DNA of 64,000 nt from Flavobacteriaceae bacterium YJPT1-3. GTDB lineage: Bacteria; Bacteroidota; Bacteroidia; Flavobacteriales; Flavobacteriaceae. A model generated the notes under the pieces. The model saw only the letters and a list, made by a program, of their open reading frames with translations, had not been told where the DNA came from and ran no database searches. The stretch covers positions 1,157,501-1,221,500 of the forward strand of contig CP123444.1 of assembly GCA_029866965.1 (NCBI GenBank). The letters are read 5' to 3'. The position numbers were made by a program, and so were the translations under genes. Position 1 is the first letter of the stretch. Each line of letters starts with the position of its first letter. This document shows, piece after piece, positions 42,722-50,609 of this stretch.

Positions 42722-43105
42722 ATGGCAGCAGATACTAAAGAACGATACAGTGATGCAGAACTCGCTGAATTCAGAGAGTTAATTCAGGCGAAAATCGACA
42801 AGGCCAACAAAGACCTGGAATTGATCCGCTCTGCATATACCAATGACGGTAATAATGGAACCGACGATACTTCACCTACCTTTAAGGCATTTGAAGAAGG
42901 CAGTGAGACCATGAGTAAGGAGGCCAATTCTGCGCTGGCGATTCGCCAGGAGAAATTCATCAGAGATCTTAAGAATGCTTTGGTCCGCATTCAAAACAAA
43001 ACCTACGGCATTTGTCGGGTTACGGGTAAATTAATCAATAAGGAGCGTCTTAAGCTGGTACCACACGCCACGCTGAGTATCGAGGCCAAGAACATGCAAA
43101 AATAA
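42722..43105 (+). CDS. TraR/DksA family protein with degenerate zinc site
   Basis: A 127-residue protein with an N-terminal coiled coil (about residues 8-75) and the DksA-type C-terminal segment YGICRVTGKLINKERLKLVP. Only one cysteine of the four zinc ligands remains. This C-poor form is usual in flavobacterial members of the family. DksA proteins act in the secondary channel of RNA polymerase; whether this one does is not shown. It is in an operon with ileS and ends at a terminator. Confidence 0.88.
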   Translation: MAADTKERYSDAELAEFRELIQAKIDKANKDLELIRSAYTNDGNNGTDDTSPTFKAFEEGSETMSKEANSALAIRQEKFIRDLKNALVRIQNKTYGICRVTGKLINKERLKLVPHATLSIEAKNMQK

Positions 43106-43110
43106 TCAGA

Positions 43111-43134
43111 AGCCTTCTTCCCGAAGGCTTTTTT
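43111..43134 (+). terminator. Intrinsic terminator of ileS-dksA-like
   Basis: AGCCTTC (43111-43117) pairs with GAAGGCT (43123-43129), loop TTCCC, followed by a T-run. Confidence 0.85.
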
Positions 43135-43145
43135 ATGCAAGGACG

Positions 43146-43766
43146 ATGAGGATTCTTACCGGGCTCGTGTGTGTGCTAAGTATTCAGTTAAGTGTTGCGC
43201 AGAAAGAATTGAGCAATACTTTTGATGCAACGGGCATTGAAGAGCTCATTATTGACAGTGATGCGATCTTCAAGATCAAATTGACGACCACTACTCGTCC
43301 ACAAATTAAGATCCGTACCGGCATTGAAGGAGAAACCTTTGAATCGGCTTTGTTGCTTAGCGAGCAAAAGAACAAGCAATTGATCCTCACCACAGGAAGG
43401 AGTCCCGAATACATTCATTACGATGATAAACTGGCGGCGCATAAGGTAATGTCCGTTGAGCTTACTATTGAGGTTCCTGAAGAATTAGCCATTACTATTG
43501 TTTCAGAACTGGCATCCGTGCGTGCTGAGGGTCATTACGGCCTGCTCAATTGGAGTTTACGGGATGGTGATGTGCGTCTGTTTCGCTTTCGCGGAAGCGG
43601 AATGATCAAAACGGTGACCGGTTTAGTGCTTGTGGAAAGTGCTGAAAGCCAGATCGCTGCCCAATCGCGCAATGGTCATGTAGCCGGGCGTATTGTTACT
43701 CCCGAGTTTGCCGATTTGCAAATTCAGTCTATCGATGGCGATATACTGGTCACTCAATCTCCATAA
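43146..43766 (+). CDS. Secreted beta-rich hypothetical protein (206 aa)
   Basis: A signal peptide (ending SVAQ) followed by repeating beta-strand sequence like the putative auto-transporter adhesin / DUF4097 type (IEELIIDSDAIFKIKL, VRAEGHYGLLNWSLRDGDVRLF, IQSIDGDILVTQ). No enzyme motif is visible. It starts 12 bp after a terminator and lies 31 bp before lspA. A one-mismatch palindrome copy (43585-43598) encodes RFRGSG. The function is unknown. Confidence 0.7.
   Translation: MRILTGLVCVLSIQLSVAQKELSNTFDATGIEELIIDSDAIFKIKLTTTTRPQIKIRTGIEGETFESALLLSEQKNKQLILTTGRSPEYIHYDDKLAAHKVMSVELTIEVPEELAITIVSELASVRAEGHYGLLNWSLRDGDVRLFRFRGSGMIKTVTGLVLVESAESQIAAQSRNGHVAGRIVTPEFADLQIQSIDGDILVTQSP
43585..43598. 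repeat. GCTTTCGCGAAAGC palindrome, one-mismatch copy
   Basis: GCTTTCGCGGAAGC inside the beta-rich secreted protein gene; same variant as at 12969. Confidence 0.6.
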
Positions 43767-43772
43767 ATTAGT

Positions 43773-43780
43773 TATTTTTG
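43773..43780 (+). promoter_or_regulatory. -7 promoter element of lspA
   Basis: TATTTTTG matches TAnnTTTG exactly, 17 nt before the lspA ATG. No clear -33 TTG. Confidence 0.45.
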
Positions 43781-43797
43781 GCGCTCATCAATCGGCT

Positions 43798-44432
43798 ATG
43801 AATCTTCGAAAATCTATTTTTCTTATTGCTTTAATTCTGATCATTGATCAGGTTTCTAAGATCTACATCAAAACCCATTTTGTTTTGGGAGAAGAGATCA
43901 AGGTGTTATCCTGGTTTCGGATCATCTTTGTCGAAAATAAAGGAATGGCCTGGGGCGCTGAGCTTCCGGGAGATTATGGTAAGCTCATACTCACTTTATT
44001 TAGAATAGGAATACTGCCGGTGATTGGATACTGGTTATACGATTCAGCTCGTAAGCATGCACCCAACTTATTGCTTACGGCCATCGCCCTCATCTTTGCC
44101 GGAGCTTTAGGAAATATTATTGATTCGGTATTCTATGGGGTATTGTTTAGCGATAGTACCAATCAGGTAGCGACCTTTTTGCCAGAAGGAGGCGGTTACG
44201 CTTCCGTTTTTTACGGCCAGGTGGTCGATATGCTCTATTTTCCGATGTGGAAAGGCTATTTGCCGGAATGGTTGCCGATCTGGGGCGGGAAGTATTTTAC
44301 TTTTTTAATGCCGTCTTCAATATTGCAGACATGGCAATAAGCACAGGAATTGGAATTCTCTTAGTTTTCCATAAACGCGTATTTCCTCAGAAAGCACAGG
44401 AGAAGAGTGAAGATCAGGCCGAATCTGCCTGA
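43798..44432 (+). pseudogene. lspA: Lipoprotein signal peptidase, frameshifted near the C-terminus
   Basis: LspA is the aspartyl protease of the inner membrane that cleaves prolipoprotein signal peptides. From ATG 43798 the frame shows the membrane segments, the N-terminal IIDQVSKIYIK and the first catalytic Asp (Asp144, GQVVDML). It then reaches TAA at 44338-44340 after a foreign tail (LMPSSILQTWQ). In the next frame the expected LspA ending follows at once: FNAVFNIADMAISTGIGILL with the second catalytic Asp, ending at 44432. Adding one T to the six-T run at 44301-44306 would join the two into a normal 211-residue protein. Several lipoproteins in this window require LspA, so a sequence error or a tolerated slip is likely; a true lesion cannot be excluded. 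The restored end overlaps the convergent response-regulator gene by 19 bp. Confidence 0.85.
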
Positions 44433-44836
44433 TTGAGATCAAAGATATTTTCTACTTCTTCTATGGTCATCGGTTTGACGATATAGTCCGCCACCAGAGA
44501 GATCTGCGCTGCACGCGCCTTGTCTTTGGGGTCTATAGAAGAGCTTACAATATAAATGATGGTATCTTTTAGAGCGGTTGGATCTTCTTTTTCCAATTGA
44601 CTCAAGAATTGCCAACCATCCATAACAGGCATATTGAGATCGAGCAATACGATACGTGGCATAACGACCGAACCGGGGGCTCTCATGGCCGGTTGGAAAA
44701 AGTCTAGAGCTTCCTTCCCGTTACGAAATACCTTTAATTTTTTAGCTAGTCCTTTTAGTTTGATGATTTTGGAGACCAGGGAGATGTAAAAGTCGTCATC
44801 ATCAATGATACAGGCGAGTTGAATTGGGTTATTCAT
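44414..44836 (-). CDS. Single-domain response regulator
   Basis: A 140-residue receiver domain with the acidic pocket IIDDDDF, phosphorylated Asp in LLDLNMPVMDGW, the Ser/Thr switch in YIVSSS and conserved Lys in YIVKPM. There is no output domain, so it acts by protein contact. It starts 2 bp after the stop of the adjacent histidine kinase and is presumably its partner. Confidence 0.93.
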   Translation of the reverse strand: MNNPIQLACIIDDDDFYISLVSKIIKLKGLAKKLKVFRNGKEALDFFQPAMRAPGSVVMPRIVLLDLNMPVMDGWQFLSQLEKEDPTALKDTIIYIVSSSIDPKDKARAAQISLVADYIVKPMTIEEVENIFDLNQADSA

Positions 44837-44838
44837 GT

Positions 44839-46299
44839 TTAAAATTGAATCGTGAATGTGGTTCCGACATTAACTTCACTGGCTACGGAAATAGTACCTC
44901 CTAAAGCTTCCACCTGATTCTTTACCATGAACAATCCTACACCTTCTGAGTCACTGTTGCCGTGCAAAGAGGAATACATTCTAAACATGCGGTCTTTGTG
45001 CATTTCCAGATCTATCCCTAAGCCGTTATCGCTGAATAAAAGTAATACTTTATCATCTTCTAAATAGGTTCTCACATCAATTCTGGGGCTTTTTCCCTTA
45101 TGACGGTATTTGATGGCGTTGGACAACAAGTTTTCCAGGATGTTGTACATGTAGTAGCGCTCGTAGTAAAGCGTAGGGACTTCAGAAAAATCATAGGTGA
45201 TCTCTACCTTATATTTTTTAATATCTTCCATTAATGCTCCTTGAACGGCGCTTAGTACCTCCTCAAACTTGATCTCTTCCTTATAATATTCCGTCTTAGA
45301 CTGAATAGCAATCACTTCATTAAGGTGGCGTAAGGTTTTGTCCAAACCTTGAGAAGAAGTTTTAATGATGTTGAAGAGTTCGCCTTGCTCAACATTGAGA
45401 TCCTGCTGATTGAATAAGGAAGTTGATAATTCCAGATTACTCACATGGCTACGCAAATTGTGAGAGATGATATAGGCAAAATCGGTAAAGCGCGTGTGTT
45501 GTGACTGAATCTTAGCATTAGACCACTCCAGGGCAAGTTCTCTCTTTTTTCGGTCGTTAATATCCCGGAACACCCCGCGGACCGCGATAATATTTCGATC
45601 ATTATCCCGTACCGGGAACCCAATGGATTGAACCCAGATGGTTTTTCCCGTAAGGTCGACTAGTTTGAGTTCGCGATTAAATGGCTCCCCATCCACCGCG
45701 CAGCGGTTGAACAGCTGCGTGATAACCGGGACATGTTCAGGATGATAAAAATTGATGCCTGATTCCAGATCAGGAATAAAGTCTTTAGAGACCCCATGTA
45801 TCTCTTTAACCATGTCATCCCACTCTATCGTGTTTTCAACCAGGTCTACATACCAGCCTCCCGTTTTCGTGAGTTTCATCATTTCTTGCAGATAAAACTC
45901 ATTTTTGGAAATGTCTGCCTTGCGATTGTCCATTTTTTCGCGCAGACGCGTATCGTTGCGCACCTCATCAAGATGGCAATAGACGATGGGAGTATTGTTT
46001 TCAGGAGCTATGGCACCTTTAAACAAGTACCACTTTCGACCGTAAGTCTCGTCCAATTGAGCGCTGATCTGAAAAGAATTTTGAAACAAACGCAATTCGT
46101 CCAAATGCTTTTGAAAGCTGTAAAGATGTTTTTTATTCACCCGCGAGTTCAGGAAAGATTCTAAATCGGCAGATGGATCTTGATCAAATAAAATTCGAAC
46201 GCTGTCTTGGGGCAGGTATTTCTTTGCATAACTGTCCAGTTGCCAGAGACCAATTTTTAGATCCGAAAGGATGACCGATGATGTAGTAATTTTCTCCAT
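44839..46299 (-). CDS. PAS-domain sensor histidine kinase
   Basis: A 486-residue cytoplasmic kinase: an N-terminal segment, a PAS/PAC domain (about residues 130-260; WDDMVKEIHGV to AVRGVFRDINDRK), a dimerisation helix with the phosphoacceptor His280 in ISHNLRSHVSNLE, and an HATPase domain with N box (LLSNAIKYRHKG), DNGLGID and GVGLFMV. No membrane segment is visible, so it senses a cytoplasmic signal. It is followed by a single-domain response regulator and preceded by a related, degenerate kinase gene. Confidence 0.93.
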   Translation of the reverse strand: MEKITTSSVILSDLKIGLWQLDSYAKKYLPQDSVRILFDQDPSADLESFLNSRVNKKHLYSFQKHLDELRLFQNSFQISAQLDETYGRKWYLFKGAIAPENNTPIVYCHLDEVRNDTRLREKMDNRKADISKNEFYLQEMMKLTKTGGWYVDLVENTIEWDDMVKEIHGVSKDFIPDLESGINFYHPEHVPVITQLFNRCAVDGEPFNRELKLVDLTGKTIWVQSIGFPVRDNDRNIIAVRGVFRDINDRKKRELALEWSNAKIQSQHTRFTDFAYIISHNLRSHVSNLELSTSLFNQQDLNVEQGELFNIIKTSSQGLDKTLRHLNEVIAIQSKTEYYKEEIKFEEVLSAVQGALMEDIKKYKVEITYDFSEVPTLYYERYYMYNILENLLSNAIKYRHKGKSPRIDVRTYLEDDKVLLLFSDNGLGIDLEMHKDRMFRMYSSLHGNSDSEGVGLFMVKNQVEALGGTISVASEVNVGTTFTIQF

Positions 46300-46390
46300 A
46301 GTACGCTTAGGGCTAGCGAATAGGTGTATATTATGTTATCCTAATTGACGGGACAATTTATAAAAATTATGTTAGGAAATGTCCTACAGT

Positions 46391-47587
46391 TTAAAGATTT
46401 TTCTTTTGCGTTTGTTTTTTATTCAATTTTCGCTTTGGAAAGGCGATGACGACTCTGGTTTTCCGATCCGGTACGCTATCCAATTCAATACGAGCACCTA
46501 AGGCCTCCACGCTATTTTTCAGTAGATACAGGCCCATACCATTACCGGAGCGTTCCGGATGAAATGTTTGATAGGGTTGGAAGACGCGTTTTTGATGACG
46601 CTCTACGTCAAAACCGATGCCGTTGTCCCTGAAAATAAGTAGATACTCATCTTCTTCATCAACGGTGCAGATATCGATGTGCAATTCACGATCGGGATGT
46701 CTAAATTGGATCGCATTTCGGGTCAACTCCAACAACACTTCCTCCAGTAACTGAGCAATAGTGTCGATATAAGGCACTTCTGAAAATTCAGAATAGATCT
46801 TTACATGATGGGCAATTAAATCTGTCCTAAGACCCTCTTTTACCCGTTTCAGAAGACGGTCTAAGGCCACTTTTTTTGGGCTCACCACGCGTTTGGTCTG
46901 AATATCCGCCAACTTTTTAAAATGATCCACATGCAAGACCAGTCGTTCGGTGAGTTCTTTAATCGCACCGTTGAGTTCCTCTTGGTTTGGATTCAGTGGG
47001 GTGTCATTCAATAGGGCAGAGGTGTGTTCCAGATTGCTCACACTTTCATGCAGCTTTCGCGAAAAAATACTGGTGTATTCCTTCAATTGGTTTTCGCGTT
47101 GGCGATGAATATTGAGTTGTTGCTGTCTTAAAAAACTCTTTTGTTTCGCTTGATCAATGTCCCGGAAGGCTCCAGCGATCCCGATCACGTCTTTTCGTTT
47201 ACCAAAAATGGGCTCGGCCACCAACGAGGTCCAGAGCAGGTCTCCGCTCACGGTCGTGATCTGAATTTCTGTTTCAATGGTTTCTCCGCTGAGGCAGGTA
47301 TTGTACAAAAGCTCCAAAGTATCTTCTTGCTGTTTAGCGAAGAAGTCAAAAGCATTACGCATCATGGGGGTGTAGGAGTGCGGGATACCCAATAGTTTTC
47401 TAGCCTGAGCATCTAAGAATAATTTTTGCTCTTTAAATAGCATACGCCAACCACCATAACCCGTTAGGGCAGTAAGATTGCGATAATACGTGTTTGATGG
47501 ATCGTCTAAGGGAATGGAAAATACGGAAATGGGATTCTCCGCACGTTTTTTAAACCTTAGAAACTTCAAGGGGCGTAAAGCTTCCAT
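46391..47587 (-). CDS. PAS-domain histidine kinase-like protein lacking the phosphoacceptor His
   Basis: A 398-residue paralogue of the adjacent kinase: PAS/PAC domain (about residues 40-150), helical dimerisation region and a complete HATPase domain (LTRNAIQFRHPD, DNGIGFD, GNGMGLYLL). The two dimerisation helices align without gaps, ISHNLRSHVSNLE against FSRKLHESVSNLE, so the phosphoacceptor position is Arg177. A nearby His (KLHE) is three residues further on and out of register. It may be a pseudokinase, a regulator of its neighbour, or may phosphorylate in trans. A degenerate palindrome (47053-47066) covers exactly these codons. Confidence 0.88.
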   Translation of the reverse strand: MEALRPLKFLRFKKRAENPISVFSIPLDDPSNTYYRNLTALTGYGGWRMLFKEQKLFLDAQARKLLGIPHSYTPMMRNAFDFFAKQQEDTLELLYNTCLSGETIETEIQITTVSGDLLWTSLVAEPIFGKRKDVIGIAGAFRDIDQAKQKSFLRQQQLNIHRQRENQLKEYTSIFSRKLHESVSNLEHTSALLNDTPLNPNQEELNGAIKELTERLVLHVDHFKKLADIQTKRVVSPKKVALDRLLKRVKEGLRTDLIAHHVKIYSEFSEVPYIDTIAQLLEEVLLELTRNAIQFRHPDRELHIDICTVDEEDEYLLIFRDNGIGFDVERHQKRVFQPYQTFHPERSGNGMGLYLLKNSVEALGARIELDSVPDRKTRVVIAFPKRKLNKKQTQKKNL

Positions 47588-47634
47588 ACATTAATGATTT
47601 GGGATTGCCAATATAGGAAAATTCGGAACTCTAC

Positions 47635-48198
47635 CTAAAACTTATAGATCTTTTTCGATGAAATACAGTAGTTGAGCGATACATCTGTGTCGTTGGTCGA
47701 TAAAAGAGCGTCTTCGACTTCAAAAAAGGAAAGTCCGATTTTAAGTGCATCCGGCCGGCAATTTTGTAAAAACCGGTCGTAAAATCCCTTGCCGTAGCCA
47801 ATCCGGTGCCCTTTACGATCGAAAGCCAATAAGGGTACGAATAGGACATCCAATTTTTCTGGAGCAATCAAAATTCCATCTTGGGGTTCCGGGATACCCC
47901 AGGGGCTGAGTTGCAATCGGGTATCGTCCTGAAGTAGATAATGTTCCATTTGTCGAGTGCTTTCCAGCGTTTTGGAAATGACCACTTTCTTGTCTTTCCC
48001 CTGTAATACGTGCAACAAAGGCTGGGTGTCCACCTCTTTGAGCCGGTCAATGGTCAGGTAAAGATGATAGAAGGAAAAGGTCCAGATGGGGAGCTGCAGG
48101 GTCAGGTTAGCGATCTGCAGACTGCGCGCTTCCATTTCAGAAGCCGACAATTGTGCCCTTAGGGCTTTATATTTCTTCCTCGCTTCCGCTTTGGTCAT
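47635..48198 (-). CDS. 5-formyltetrahydrofolate cyclo-ligase
   Basis: A 187-residue enzyme that converts 5-formyl-THF to 5,10-methenyl-THF with ATP. The N-terminal KAEARKKYKALRAQLS and the ATP/Mg site FVPLLAFDRKGHRIGYGKGFYDRFL are diagnostic. Its start lies inside the 3' end of the succinylglutamate desuccinylase-like gene (32-bp overlap), so it is translated from the rimK-cluster message. Confidence 0.94.
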   Translation of the reverse strand: MTKAEARKKYKALRAQLSASEMEARSLQIANLTLQLPIWTFSFYHLYLTIDRLKEVDTQPLLHVLQGKDKKVVISKTLESTRQMEHYLLQDDTRLQLSPWGIPEPQDGILIAPEKLDVLFVPLLAFDRKGHRIGYGKGFYDRFLQNCRPDALKIGLSFFEVEDALLSTNDTDVSLNYCISSKKIYKF

Positions 48199-49174
48199 GC
48201 GTATTCGCGCTCGTTGTTATGTGAAAGATGGCATCCCCTTGATAGACTAATGCAGCCTCATTGGTATTAATGATATAGCCCTCGTGATTGGAGCGGACCT
48301 GATGACTGAATTTACCGTAAGGATCGGTAATTAGTGCAAGCGGGTCGCCTTTTTGAACGCGATCTCCACAATGAGCCTGTAGGTGCAGGAGTCCGCTGTA
48401 CTTAGCCCGCTGCCACTTTGAGTGTTCGATCAGAATAGTAGCCTCTTTTTTTATAGGTACGGTTTGTCCTTTTTTAAGCATCCCTAAATGATTCAATACC
48501 CGGATAGCGCCATGCACACCGTGACGAGCGATCTGCGGATCGTTGACCTTACTCTTTCCTCCTTCAAACAGAAGAATCGGCTTGCCCATTTTGGCGCAGG
48601 TATCCCGATATGATTTGGGAATATTCTTCGAAAAAACGGTAAATGGGGCGTTAAAGGTGAGGGCGAGCTCCATCAATACCTCCTGATCTTTGGCGATGCG
48701 AATTTGAGAAGCGTTGAACCGACTGGCACCTCCGGTATGAAAATCCAGACAATAATCAGCCACAGGCAAAATTTCTTTGACAAACTGATAGGCAAATCGA
48801 CTGGCGAGTGATCCTCTAGGAGTTCCTGGAAAAACCCGATTGAGATCCCGGCCATCCGGAAAGCTGCGCCTCATATCCAAAAATCCGAAAATATTGAGAA
48901 TGGGGATACAGATCACCGTACCGATAGCCGGTTTATTGATCTTGCGTGCAATGAGTTGGCGCACGATCTCCACTCCATTGATCTCATCGCCATGAATCCC
49001 GGAAGTGATCAATACTACAGGTCCTGGTTTCTTGGCTCGCTCTACAATGATGGGTACCTCTACGGTGGAGGTTGTGTAGAGACGGGCGATATTGAAATTG
49101 ACCACAGCACTCTTTCCAGGCAGTATTTCCTGACCCATGAGCGTCAATAGGTTATTCTCGTCCAGACTAGCCAT
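48167..49174 (-). CDS. Succinylglutamate desuccinylase/aspartoacylase family protein
   Basis: A 335-residue M14-type metallo-amidohydrolase. Zinc ligands appear in TSGIHGDEINGVE (His, Glu) and YCLDFHTGG (His), with the catalytic Glu in the later PILLFEGGKSKV region, plus a C-terminal beta-barrel extension. In Bacteroidota it is regularly found with rimK and an aspartic protease-like partner, as here, and may remove or process glutamate-type tails. That role is inferred from context. Confidence 0.88.
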   Translation of the reverse strand: MASLDENNLLTLMGQEILPGKSAVVNFNIARLYTTSTVEVPIIVERAKKPGPVVLITSGIHGDEINGVEIVRQLIARKINKPAIGTVICIPILNIFGFLDMRRSFPDGRDLNRVFPGTPRGSLASRFAYQFVKEILPVADYCLDFHTGGASRFNASQIRIAKDQEVLMELALTFNAPFTVFSKNIPKSYRDTCAKMGKPILLFEGGKSKVNDPQIARHGVHGAIRVLNHLGMLKKGQTVPIKKEATILIEHSKWQRAKYSGLLHLQAHCGDRVQKGDPLALITDPYGKFSHQVRSNHEGYIINTNEAALVYQGDAIFHITTSANTHDQSGSEEEI

Positions 49175-49176
49175 GC

Positions 49177-50049
49177 CTATATGTGACGTTCAATGTATTT
49201 AATGATGGTCTTAGCAATGTCCTTGCCGGTGGCTTTCTCGATACCCTCCAGTCCCGGAGATGAATTGACTTCCAGAATCAGCGGCCCGCGAGCACTTTGC
49301 AACATATCCACCCCGGCTACACCAAGCCCCATCGCTTTAGCCGCTTTGACCGCAGCAATCTCTTCTTCATCGCTCAAAGTGATGATCTCAGCTGAGCCGC
49401 CCCGGTGCAGGTTAGAGCGAAATTCTCCTTCTTTACCTTGTCGCTTCATGGCACCCACCACCTGGCCATCGACGATAAAGGCCCGTAAATCAGCTCCCTT
49501 GGCTTCTTTGATGAACTCCTGGACAATGACCCGTGCTTCCAAACCATTAAAGGCTTCGATCACCGACTCAGCTGCATTCTTAGTTTCCGCCAAAACAACA
49601 CCCAGGCCCTGAGTTCCCTCCAAGAGCTTAATGATCACCGGAGCACCTCCTACATGATCAATTACCTGCTCTACATCCCGGGAATAATTGGTGAATACCG
49701 TCTTGGGAAGCCCAAGCCGGGCTCTGGAGAGCAATTGAAGACTGCGCAGTTTGTCCCGACTACGAACCAATGCTTGAGACTCCGTAGTCGTGAAAGCCCC
49801 CATCATTTCAAATTGACGGACCACCGCGGTGCCGTAATAGGTTACCGATGCCCCAATACGAGGGATCACAGCGTCTGCTTTGTCCAGCAGTTTTCCCTTG
49901 TAATAAATGACCGGACTTTTCTTTTCTATGATCAGATCGCATTTCAGGGGATCAATGACTTCCACCTGATGCTTGCGCTGTTGTGCAGCCTCGATCAGAC
50001 GGTTAGTGGAGTACAAATGGCTGTTGCGGGATAATATTTTTATGTTCAT
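49177..50049 (-). CDS. rimK: RimK family alpha-L-glutamate ligase
   Basis: A 290-residue ATP-grasp ligase that in E. coli adds glutamates to the C-terminus of ribosomal protein S6. The N-terminal domain, the ATP-grasp core ([35 protein letters not shown]) and the metal site ([22 protein letters not shown]) are complete. It lies between the retropepsin-like gene (4-bp overlap) and the desuccinylase-like gene. Confidence 0.94.
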   Translation of the reverse strand: MNIKILSRNSHLYSTNRLIEAAQQRKHQVEVIDPLKCDLIIEKKSPVIYYKGKLLDKADAVIPRIGASVTYYGTAVVRQFEMMGAFTTTESQALVRSRDKLRSLQLLSRARLGLPKTVFTNYSRDVEQVIDHVGGAPVIIKLLEGTQGLGVVLAETKNAAESVIEAFNGLEARVIVQEFIKEAKGADLRAFIVDGQVVGAMKRQGKEGEFRSNLHRGGSAEIITLSDEEEIAAVKAAKAMGLGVAGVDMLQSARGPLILEVNSSPGLEGIEKATGKDIAKTIIKYIERHI

Positions 50050-50471
50050 GAATTTTTTTTGCTAAAAGACACATCGGTGAGCGAGGTGTCTACTATGAAT
50101 TTATGGGTTAGGAATTTACGGCCTAAAAGTACAGGAAATCGCATGTCTTCCCGCGAGGTTAGGGTTAAAGAAATCTTATACTTCTTGCCGAAAATTCGAA
50201 TATTGGACGCAATGGCATAGCGGTATTGAATTTCTCCATTGCTACTTTTTACAGCTGCGATATCATAGGCGTCAAAAGTCATTTTTTCCCCCTTTGCTTT
50301 AGGGTGTTTAGGATCTAAAAAGGTGGCATGGAGTACACCCTCTTTTTCATGAATATCCATACAATGGATGGATGAAGTATAGGCTCCGGTGTCGATTTTC
50401 ACATCGATATCCTCCAATCCCAGGGCCGGAAAATCCACCCGATCTTTACGTCCGATGATTTGTTTGCTCAT
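50046..50471 (-). CDS. RimK-associated retropepsin-like protease (ATP-dependent zinc protease family)
   Basis: From ATG 50471 ([15 protein letters not shown]) a 141-residue protein with the pepsin-like active-site loop [10 protein letters not shown] (Asp-Thr-Gly) and the late [10 protein letters not shown] motif. Despite its common name (ATP-dependent zinc protease) the sequence is that of a retropepsin-like aspartic protease, found beside rimK in many bacteria (RimB type). The longer reading from 50582 has 37 unrelated residues in front and is rejected. It overlaps rimK by 4 bp. Confidence 0.88.
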   Translation of the reverse strand: MSKQIIGRKDRVDFPALGLEDIDVKIDTGAYTSSIHCMDIHEKEGVLHATFLDPKHPKAKGEKMTFDAYDIAAVKSSNGEIQYRYAIASNIRIFGKKYKISLTLTSREDMRFPVLLGRKFLTHKFIVDTSLTDVSFSKKNS

Positions 50472-50574
50472 TGGGTTCAAGGTACATAAAAGCCATTTTT
50501 TACCGTTAGAAATTGGAAATAAAATTAAGGCTTTGAAATCAGATGCATTTAAGCATTCTTTGACTTGCGAAGCT

Positions 50575-50605
50575 TTGAACAACTCATTTGCTACGCCTAT
50601 CTTTG
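50575..50605 (+). promoter_or_regulatory. Promoter of uvrC
   Basis: TTG (50575-50577), 20 bp, TATCTTTG (50598-50605); both elements are perfect. The ATG at 50610 is only 4 nt further, so the mRNA should be leaderless. Confidence 0.75.
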
Positions 50606-50609
50606 AATC

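Noticed and set aside
50472-50582. Extended start for the retropepsin-like gene
   Set aside because: The 37 extra residues resemble no homologue and would run into the uvrC promoter region; ATG 50471 gives the usual start.
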